Positions 57,853 to 64,000 of a stretch of DNA of 64,000 nucleotides are shown here, piece after piece. The position numbers were made by a program, and so were the translations under genes. How positions within the stretch are numbered: the first letter of the stretch is position 1; every line of letters begins with the position of its first letter. Under the pieces are notes generated by a model that saw nothing but the letters and a program-made list of their open reading frames with translations, ran no database searches and was not told where the DNA came from. The stretch is from DATBGO01 sp050011895 (GTDB taxonomy: Bacteria; Actinomycetota; Actinomycetes; Streptosporangiales; Streptosporangiaceae): NCBI GenBank assembly GCA_050011895.1, contig JBEKIF010000015.1, positions 1 to 64,000 of the forward strand, read 5' to 3'.

Positions 57853-59186
57853 CCGCCCCGCCGGACTATGAAGCAGAGGGCCGCGTCTACACGGTCGGCG
57901 GCCAGGACTGGGACGAGATCGTCGCGGCCGCCGACGAGGGCGACCGTCCTGGCGAGGAGCGCCTGGTCGTCAACATGGGCCCGCAGCATCCGTCCACCCA
58001 CGGGGTGCTCAGGCTGATCCTCACGCTGGACGGCGAGACGGTGACCGAGCTGCGTCCGGTCGTCGGCTACCTGCACACCGGCATCGAGAAGAATATGGAG
58101 TTCCGTACCTGGACGCAGGGCGTGACGTTCTGCACCCGGATGGACTACCTGGCGCCGTTGTTCAACGAGACGGCGTTCTGCCTGGCCACCGAGCGGCTGC
58201 TGGGAATCGGGGACAGGGTTCCCGCGCGGGCGTCGGTCATCAGGGTGCTGATGATGGAGCTCAACCGGATCGCCTCGCACCTGACCGCCATCGGGACCTT
58301 CGGCCTGGAGCTCGGTGCGACCACCGTGTTCCTCTACGGGATGCGCGAACGCGAGAAGGTGCTCGACCTGTTCGAGCTGATCACCGGGCTGCGGATGAAC
58401 CACGCCTACATCCGGCCAGGCGGCGTGTCCCAGGACCTGCCGTCCGGCGCCCTGGAGAAAGTCCGCGAGTTCCTCGGCGTGATGCCAGGCCTGCTGTCCG
58501 AGCTGCGCAGGCTGCTCGACGTCAACCCGCTCTACCTGGCCAGGACCAGGGGCATCGCCTATCTCGATCTGGCCGGCTGCATGTCGCTCGGCGTCACCGG
58601 CCCGATCCTGCGATCCACCGGGCTGCCCTGGGACCTGCGCAAGAGCCAGCCGTACTGCGGCTACGAGACCTACGAGTTCGACGTGCCCGTGCAGACCAGC
58701 TGCGACGGTTACGGCCGGTACCTGATCCGGATGGATGAGATGGACCAGTCGCTGCGGATCATCGAGCAGTGCGTGGACCGGCTCTCCGCCAGCAGGCCCG
58801 CCGACGACCCGGTGATGATCAGGGACGCTAAGATCGGCTGGCCCGCGCAGCTGGCTCTCGGCCCGGACGGCCTGGGCAACTCACCGGACCACATCGCCCA
58901 CATCATGGGACAGTCGATGGAGGCGCTCATCCATCACTTCAAGCTGGTGACCGAGGGCTTCCGGGTGCCGGCCGGCCAGGTGTACGCCGCGGTGGAATCG
59001 CCCCGCGGCGAGCTCGGCTGCCACGCGGTCAGCGACGGCGGCACCAGGCCGTACCGGGTGCACTACCGCGATCCCTCGTTCACCAATCTGCAGGCGGTCT
59101 CGGCGATGGCCGAGGGCGGGCTGGTCGCGGACGTGATCGTGGCGGTGGCCAGCATTGATCCCGTGATGGGAGGGGTGGACAGGTGA
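57849..59186 (+). CDS. nuoD: NADH-quinone oxidoreductase subunit D
   Basis: NuoD (49-kDa subunit) of 445 aa, forming the quinone-binding cavity with NuoB. Seen: VNMGPQHPSTHGVLRLILTL, GYLHTGIEKNMEFRTWTQG, MDYLAPLFNE, RIASHLTAIGTFGLELGA, MNHAYIRPGGVSQDLP and the C-terminal FTNLQAVSAMAEGGLVADV. ATG 57849 overlaps nuoC; the stop overlaps nuoE (GTGA). Confidence 0.97.
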   Translation: MTAPPDYEAEGRVYTVGGQDWDEIVAAADEGDRPGEERLVVNMGPQHPSTHGVLRLILTLDGETVTELRPVVGYLHTGIEKNMEFRTWTQGVTFCTRMDYLAPLFNETAFCLATERLLGIGDRVPARASVIRVLMMELNRIASHLTAIGTFGLELGATTVFLYGMREREKVLDLFELITGLRMNHAYIRPGGVSQDLPSGALEKVREFLGVMPGLLSELRRLLDVNPLYLARTRGIAYLDLAGCMSLGVTGPILRSTGLPWDLRKSQPYCGYETYEFDVPVQTSCDGYGRYLIRMDEMDQSLRIIEQCVDRLSASRPADDPVMIRDAKIGWPAQLALGPDGLGNSPDHIAHIMGQSMEALIHHFKLVTEGFRVPAGQVYAAVESPRGELGCHAVSDGGTRPYRVHYRDPSFTNLQAVSAMAEGGLVADVIVAVASIDPVMGGVDR

Positions 59187-59851
59187 TCGACCGCGCCAGG
59201 CTGGCCGCGGACGCCGCCGAGATCATCGGCCGGTACCCGCAGTCGCGGTCCGCGCTGCTGCCGCTGCTGCACCTGGTCCAGGCCGAGGAAGGGTTCGTGT
59301 CGCAGGACGGGATCGCGTACTGCGCCGAGCAGCTCGGCCTCAGCGAGGCTGAGGTCACCGCGGTGGTGTCGTTCTACACGATGTACAAGCGGCAGCCGGT
59401 CGGCGAGTACCACGTCGGGGTCTGCACCAACACGCTGTGCGCGATCATGGGCGGCGACGTCATCCTGGCCGACCTGCTGGAGCACCTCGGAGTCGGCACC
59501 GACGAGCCGACGCCGGACGGCAAGGTCTCGGTCGAGCACGTGGAGTGCAACGCCGCCTGTGACTACGCACCCGTGGTGATGGTCAACTGGGAATTCTTCG
59601 ACGACATGACCCCGCAGTCGGCCAGGGGCCTGGTCGACGGGCTGCGCGCGGGCGCGGACATCGCCCCGTCCCGCGGCGCGCCGCGGCTGTGTACCTGGCG
59701 GCAGGCGGCCAGGATCCTGGCGGGTTTCCCCGACGGCCAGGCGGCCGACGGCCACACCGCCGGTCACGGCACCCTGGCGGGCCTCCGCATCGCGAAAGCG
59801 CACGGCTGGTCCCCAGAGGCCGATGAGCAGCGAAGCGAGGTGCAGCGGTGA
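59183..59851 (+). CDS. nuoE: NADH-quinone oxidoreductase subunit E
   Basis: NuoE (24-kDa subunit) of 222 aa with a thioredoxin-like [2Fe-2S] domain. Cluster N1a ligands are C81 and C86 (GVCTNTLCAIMGG) and C122 and C126 (VECNAACDYAP). FYTMYKRQPVGEYHVGVC is typical. The C-terminal 60 residues form a variable tail. GTG 59183 overlaps nuoD and the stop overlaps nuoF (GTGA). Works with NuoF at the NADH-oxidising tip. Confidence 0.96.
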   Translation: MIDRARLAADAAEIIGRYPQSRSALLPLLHLVQAEEGFVSQDGIAYCAEQLGLSEAEVTAVVSFYTMYKRQPVGEYHVGVCTNTLCAIMGGDVILADLLEHLGVGTDEPTPDGKVSVEHVECNAACDYAPVVMVNWEFFDDMTPQSARGLVDGLRAGADIAPSRGAPRLCTWRQAARILAGFPDGQAADGHTAGHGTLAGLRIAKAHGWSPEADEQRSEVQR

Positions 59852-61263
59852 CCGCAGGAATGCCGGACGCGACGGCCGGCTCGCCGGCCGGAGCGGACGG
59901 CACGGGAGCTCCGGGGGGCGCAGCCCCCCGGTCTGGGGGCCCGGGGGCCGGCCCCCGGGCCAGCACTGTCCTGACGCCCGTGCTGACCGCCAGGTGGGAC
60001 GAGCCTGACTCGTTCACGCGGGCCGGCTACCGGCGGACCGGCGGGTACCAGGCGCTGCGGAAGGCGCTGGACACGGATCCAGACGAGATCATCAAGATGG
60101 TGAAGGAGTCCGGGCTGCGCGGCCGCGGCGGCGCCGGCTTCCCGACCGGGACCAAGTGGGCCTTTATCCCGCAGGGCGACGGTAAGCCGCACTACCTGGT
60201 GGTGAACGCGGACGAGTCGGAGCCTGGCACCTGCAAGGACATCCCGACCATGCTGGCCACCCCGCACGCGCTGATCGAGGGCGCGATCATCGCCGCGTAC
60301 GCGATCAGGGCGCGGCTCGCGTTCATCTACGTTCGCGGCGAGGTGCTGCACGTGATCCGCAGGCTGCAGCACGCGGTCGACGAGGCCTATGCGGTGGGCT
60401 ACCTGGGCAGGAACATCCTTGGCTCGGGCTTTGACTTGGACATCGTCGTGCACGCGGGCGCGGGCGCCTACGAATGCGGCGAGGAGACGGCGCTGCTCGA
60501 CTCGCTGGAGGGCTACCGCGGCCAGCCCAGGCTCAAGCCCCCGTTCCCGGCGATCGCGGGCCTGTACGCGTGCCCGACGGTGGTCAACAACGTGGAGTCG
60601 ATCGCCAGCGTCCCGTTTATCGTGCGCCACGGCGCCGCCGCGTTCGCCGCGCTCGGCACCGAGAAGTCCAAGGGGTTCGGCATCTTCTCGCTTACCGGGC
60701 ACGTGACCACCCCGGGCCAGTACGAGGCGCCGCTCGGCGTCACCCTGCGCGAGCTGCTCGATCTCTCCGGCGGCGTCCGGGCCGGCCACCGGCTGAAGTT
60801 CTGGACCCCGGGCGGGTCGTCCACCCCGATCTTCACCGACGAGCACCTGGACGTGCCGCTTGACTTCGAGGCCGTCGGCGCGGCCGGGTCGATGCTCGGC
60901 ACCAGGGCCCTGCAGATCTTCGACGAGACCACCTGCATCATCCGCGCCACGCTGCGCTGGACCGAGTTCTACGAGCACGAGTCGTGCGGCAAGTGCACGC
61001 CGTGCCGCGAGGGCACCTACTGGATGGTCCAGGTCCTTGAGCAGCTCGAACGCGGTCAGGGCAGCGACGACGACCTGGACAAGCTGCTCGACATCTGCGA
61101 CAACATCCTCGGCCGCGCGTTCTGCCCGTTCGGCGACGGCGCCATCAGCCCGGTCATATCGTCGATCAAGTACTTCAGGGATGAGTACATCGAGCACCGC
61201 AAGCGCGGCGGCTGCCCGTTCGACCCCGCGGCTTCCACGCTGTTCGCCGGAGCCGGAAGGTGA
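59848..61263 (+). CDS. nuoF: NADH-quinone oxidoreductase subunit F (with palindromic N-terminal insert)
   Basis: NuoF (51-kDa, FMN and NADH binding) of 471 aa. Seen: LRGRGGAGFPTGTKWAF, NADESEPGTCKDIPTM, the YECGEETALLDSLEG segment, and the N3 cluster ligands HESCGKCTPCREGTYW with a fourth Cys in GRAFCPFGDGA. The first ~35 residues are a Gly/Pro/Ala-rich leader encoded by a GC palindrome cluster (59911-59961) with no counterpart in other NuoF proteins. GTG 59848 overlaps nuoE. Catalytic residues appear intact. Confidence 0.96.
   Translation: MTAGMPDATAGSPAGADGTGAPGGAAPRSGGPGAGPRASTVLTPVLTARWDEPDSFTRAGYRRTGGYQALRKALDTDPDEIIKMVKESGLRGRGGAGFPTGTKWAFIPQGDGKPHYLVVNADESEPGTCKDIPTMLATPHALIEGAIIAAYAIRARLAFIYVRGEVLHVIRRLQHAVDEAYAVGYLGRNILGSGFDLDIVVHAGAGAYECGEETALLDSLEGYRGQPRLKPPFPAIAGLYACPTVVNNVESIASVPFIVRHGAAAFAALGTEKSKGFGIFSLTGHVTTPGQYEAPLGVTLRELLDLSGGVRAGHRLKFWTPGGSSTPIFTDEHLDVPLDFEAVGAAGSMLGTRALQIFDETTCIIRATLRWTEFYEHESCGKCTPCREGTYWMVQVLEQLERGQGSDDDLDKLLDICDNILGRAFCPFGDGAISPVISSIKYFRDEYIEHRKRGGCPFDPAASTLFAGAGR
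59911..59961. repeat. REP-like double palindrome inside nuoF
   Basis: CCGGGGGGC/GCCCCCCGG (59911-59919 with 59923-59931, loop GCA) is followed by a perfect 24-bp palindrome at 59938-59961. It is read in frame as PGGAAPRSGGPGAGPRA. Such back-to-back GC palindromes are typical of dispersed actinobacterial repeat elements. Confidence 0.8.
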
Positions 61264-61270
61264 TGCGCTG

Positions 61271-63757
61271 ATGACCGTGCAGACTCCAGGAAACCCCGGT
61301 GCCGCGCTGGCCAGGCCGGCCGGCAGCGTTCGCGTGACCATCGACGGCTTCGAGATCACCGTGCCCAAGGGCACCCTGGTGATCAGGGCCGCCGAGCTGC
61401 TCGGCATTCAGATACCGCGGTTCTGCGATCATCCGCTGCTCGCGCCCATTGGCGCCTGCAGGCAGTGCCTCGTCCAGATCGAGGGCCAGCCCAAGCCGCC
61501 CGCGTCCTGCACCACCACCTGCACCGACGGGATGGTCGTCCGCACCCAGCTGACGTCCAAGGTCGCCGAGAAGGCGCAGCGCGGCGTGATGGAGATGCTG
61601 CTCGTCAACCATCCGCTCGACTGCCCGATGTGCGACAAGGGCGGCGAGTGTCCGCTGCAGAATCAGGCGATGTCCACCGGGCAGGGCGAGACCAGGTTCA
61701 CCGGCCATAAGCGGACGTTCGCCAAGCCGGTGCCGCTGTCGGCCCAGGTGCTGCTGGACAGGGAACGCTGCGTGCAGTGCGCCAGGTGCACCAGGTTCGC
61801 TGATCAGATCGCTGGTGACCCGCTGATCGAGCTGGTCGAGCGCGGGCCACAGGAGCAGATCGCGATCGCCGACGGGGTGCCTTTCGACTCCTATTTCTCC
61901 GGGAACACCATCCAGATCTGCCCGGTCGGCGCGCTGACCGGCGTGTCCTACCGGTTCCGCGCCAGGCCGTACGACCTGGTGTCGACGCCGAGCGTGTGCG
62001 AGCACTGCGCCTCGGGCTGCAGGCAGCGGACCGATCACCGGCGCGGCGCGGTGACCCGGCGGCTGGCAGGCAACGATCCGCACGTCAATGAGGAATGGAA
62101 CTGCGACAAGGGCCGGTGGGCCTTTACCTACGCGACCCAGCCGGACCGCCTGGTCACCCCCCTGGTCAGGGACGAGTCCGGGATGCTGGTGTCCGCATCA
62201 TGGCCGGAGGCCGTGGCCGCCGCCGCGGCCGGGCTGCTGGCCGCCCGGGGCCGCGCCGGCGTGCTCACCGGCGGCCGGCTCACCCTGGAAGACGCCTACG
62301 CCTACGCGAAGTTCGCCAGGCTGGCCCTGGCCAGTAACGACATCGACATGCGGGCCCGGCCGCATTCGGCCGAGGAGACCCAGTTCCTCGCCGACAACGT
62401 GGCCGGCCGCCGGTCCGGCGTCAGCTACGCCAGCCTGCAGCGGGCGCCCGCGGTGCTGCTGGCCGGGTTCGAGCCGCAGGATGAGTCGCCGATCGTGTTC
62501 CTGCGGCTGCGCAAGGCCGCCAGGGCCGGGCGCCTCGCCGTGTACTCGCTGGCCGCGCTGGCCAGCGCCGGGCTTGCCCGGCTGTCCGGCGTGCTGCTGC
62601 CGGTCGTGCCAGGCGGCGAGGCGGCTGCGCTCGGCAGCCTGGCCGATGGCATCGACCTGGATGAGGCGGGCCGCGCCGCGGCCCGCGCGCTGAGCCAGCC
62701 AGGCGCGGTGATCCTGGCGGGCGAGCGGCTGGCCGAGGTGCCGGGCGCGCTGGCGGCAGCGGCCAGGCTGGCCGACCAGACCGGAGCCGAGCTGGCCTGG
62801 ATCCCGCGCCGGGCAGGCGAGCGCGGCGCGATCGAGGCAGGCGCGCTGCCGACCCTGCTGCCTGGCGGCCGTCCGGTCACCGACCCCGCGGCGCGGGCCG
62901 AGGTGGCCAGGGCGTGGGGGGTGGCGGCGCTGCCCGCCGACCCCGGCCTGGACACCGCGCAGATCCTGGCGGCGGCCGAGGCGGGTGAGCTCGACGCCCT
63001 GGTTGTGGCCGGTGTCGACCCGGCTGACCTGCCCGACCCCGAGGCCGCGCTGCGCGCCCTCGCGGCTGCGCCCTTCATCGTCAGCCTTGAGCTGCGGGTC
63101 AGTGCCGTGACCGACCGCGCGGATGTCGTCTTCCCCGTTGCTGCCGTGGCGGAGAAGCCGGGCACCTTCGTGAACTGGGAGGGCAGGCCCGGCACCTTCG
63201 GCGCTGCGCTGCAGGTCCCGGCGGCCCGGTCCGACCTGCGGATACTCGCCCAGATCGCCGACGCCATGGACGTGCACCTGGCCCTGCCAGACGCGGCGGC
63301 GGCGGTCCGCGAGTTCAATGAGCTCGCCAGGCTCAGGCCGGCCACGGCCCGCCGGGCCGGTACCACAGCCGGCGGCGGCGGCGCGGCGCGCGCGCCCGTC
63401 CCGCGTGGCCATATCGACCACCTTGGCCGGCCGCATCCGGGCCCCGGCCAGGCGGTGCTGGCGACCTGGCATAATCTTCTGGACGCCGGCCGGATGCAGG
63501 ACGGCGAGCCGAACCTGGCGGGCACGGCCCGCGCCAGCGTTGCGAAGATGTCAGCGGCGACCGCGGCCGAGACCGGAGCCGCCGGAGGCGATAAGGTCAC
63601 CGTGGCCACCGACCGGGGCGAGATCACCGTCCCGCTGCAGATCGCCGACATGCCCGACCGGGTCGTCTGGCTGCCGGCCAACTCGGCCGGATGCGCGGTC
63701 CGCAGCGGGCTCGGCGCGGGCCACGGCACCCTAGTCACGGTGAGGAGCGCGGAATGA
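61271..63757 (+). CDS. nuoG: NADH-quinone oxidoreductase subunit G
   Basis: NuoG of 828 aa. N-terminal [2Fe-2S] ferredoxin domain (IPRFCDHPLLAPIGACRQC, then SCTTTC), the HCC-type N4/N5 region (HPLDCPMCDKGGECPLQ, RCVQCARCTRFADQIAG) and a molybdopterin-oxidoreductase-like domain starting CEHCASGCRQRTDHRRG. ATG 61271 is 7 bp after the nuoF stop; the open frame upstream overlaps nuoF and is not real. The C-terminal half is Ala-rich but keeps the expected fold (RADVVFPVAAVAEKPGTFVN). The stop overlaps nuoH (ATGA). Confidence 0.95.
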   Translation: MTVQTPGNPGAALARPAGSVRVTIDGFEITVPKGTLVIRAAELLGIQIPRFCDHPLLAPIGACRQCLVQIEGQPKPPASCTTTCTDGMVVRTQLTSKVAEKAQRGVMEMLLVNHPLDCPMCDKGGECPLQNQAMSTGQGETRFTGHKRTFAKPVPLSAQVLLDRERCVQCARCTRFADQIAGDPLIELVERGPQEQIAIADGVPFDSYFSGNTIQICPVGALTGVSYRFRARPYDLVSTPSVCEHCASGCRQRTDHRRGAVTRRLAGNDPHVNEEWNCDKGRWAFTYATQPDRLVTPLVRDESGMLVSASWPEAVAAAAAGLLAARGRAGVLTGGRLTLEDAYAYAKFARLALASNDIDMRARPHSAEETQFLADNVAGRRSGVSYASLQRAPAVLLAGFEPQDESPIVFLRLRKAARAGRLAVYSLAALASAGLARLSGVLLPVVPGGEAAALGSLADGIDLDEAGRAAARALSQPGAVILAGERLAEVPGALAAAARLADQTGAELAWIPRRAGERGAIEAGALPTLLPGGRPVTDPAARAEVARAWGVAALPADPGLDTAQILAAAEAGELDALVVAGVDPADLPDPEAALRALAAAPFIVSLELRVSAVTDRADVVFPVAAVAEKPGTFVNWEGRPGTFGAALQVPAARSDLRILAQIADAMDVHLALPDAAAAVREFNELARLRPATARRAGTTAGGGGAARAPVPRGHIDHLGRPHPGPGQAVLATWHNLLDAGRMQDGEPNLAGTARASVAKMSAATAAETGAAGGDKVTVATDRGEITVPLQIADMPDRVVWLPANSAGCAVRSGLGAGHGTLVTVRSAE

Positions 63758-64000
63758 CTGCCCTGGCAGTCGCGGCGCAGGCGCGAAGCGCCGGCCCTGT
63801 CTACCCCACGCTGGCCAGCTTCGGCCACGATCCCTGGTGGCTGATCCTGCTCAAGGTCGTCGTGATCTTCCTGTTCCTGATGCTGGGCACGCTGTTTACG
63901 ATCTGGGCCGAGCGCCGGGTGATCGGCCGGATGCAGCAGCGTCCCGGGCCGAACAGGGCCGGGAAGTTCGGGCTGCTGCAGTCGCTGATGGACGGCCTGA
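63754..64000 (+). CDS. nuoH: NADH-quinone oxidoreductase subunit H (3' truncated by window edge)
   Basis: The first 82 codons of NuoH are visible from ATG 63754. The first membrane helix (LILLKVVVIFLFLMLGTLFT) is followed by the conserved quinone-site motif IWAERRVIGRMQQRPGPNRA and GKFGLLQSLMDGL. It overlaps nuoG by ATGA. The rest lies beyond the window. Confidence 0.95.
   Translation, partial: MTALAVAAQARSAGPVYPTLASFGHDPWWLILLKVVVIFLFLMLGTLFTIWAERRVIGRMQQRPGPNRAGKFGLLQSLMDGL

Overview
The window comes from the chromosome of a high-GC actinomycete. Coding sequence is strongly G/C-ending, GTG starts are frequent, neighbouring genes often overlap by 4 bp (ATGA/GTGA), and three conserved actinobacterial neighbourhoods are present: pmt<->rsmI-metG-tatD-rsmA-ispE-ABC-F, prs-rplY-pth, and menG-menJ-nuoABCDEFGH. 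I cannot name the genus from sequence alone; a Streptomyces-related, spore-former-type actinomycete is the best guess.

Layout. 1-1.8 kb: tail of an unknown gene, an SDR dehydrogenase and an enoyl-CoA hydratase (acyl-CoA metabolism). 2.2-7.5 kb: a large GT2/TagF-like two-domain cell-wall polymer transferase and a polytopic membrane glycosyltransferase. 7.5-17.5 kb: a SigR-type ECF sigma factor without an adjacent anti-sigma gene, protein O-mannosyltransferase, then rsmI, metG, tatD, rsmA, ispE and an ABC-F ATPase. The rpfB gene commonly found between tatD and rsmA is missing. 17.5-21.3 kb: a divergent MarR (TamR-like)/trans-aconitate methyltransferase pair with a palindromic operator, a fatty-acid desaturase-TetR operon with a dense operator region, and tRNA-Gln(UUG). 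21.4-27.6 kb: prs, a large AfsR/SARP-type regulator, an unannotated 52-aa tandem-repeat peptide gene, rplY and pth.

27.8-53.7 kb is an accessory block that reads as an exopolysaccharide (EPS) locus: initiating sugar-phosphate transferase, cysQ-cysD-cysN (sulfate activation and PAP removal), a methyltransferase, two GH-like secreted or membrane-anchored proteins, an HGD-type kinase-like protein, an Alg14/Alg13-like split glycosyltransferase, a Wzz/BY-kinase-like protein with a broken P-loop, a Wzy-like polymerase, a Wzx-like flippase, a PAPS-type sulfotransferase, a GT2, a lipoprotein, a PAP2-like protein and two closely related secreted beta-propeller/LamG proteins. The sulfotransferase together with cysD/N/Q makes a sulfated EPS the most interesting reading of the window. 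No APS kinase (CysC) is seen here.

53.9-64 kb: menaquinone genes menG and menJ and the start of the complex I operon (nuoA-nuoG complete, nuoH cut by the window end). A perfect Rex-type redox operator lies just upstream of menJ. A feature of the whole window is many short perfect or near-perfect tandem duplications (13-45 nt), several in frame inside genes or at start codons, and a palindromic REP-like element inside nuoF.
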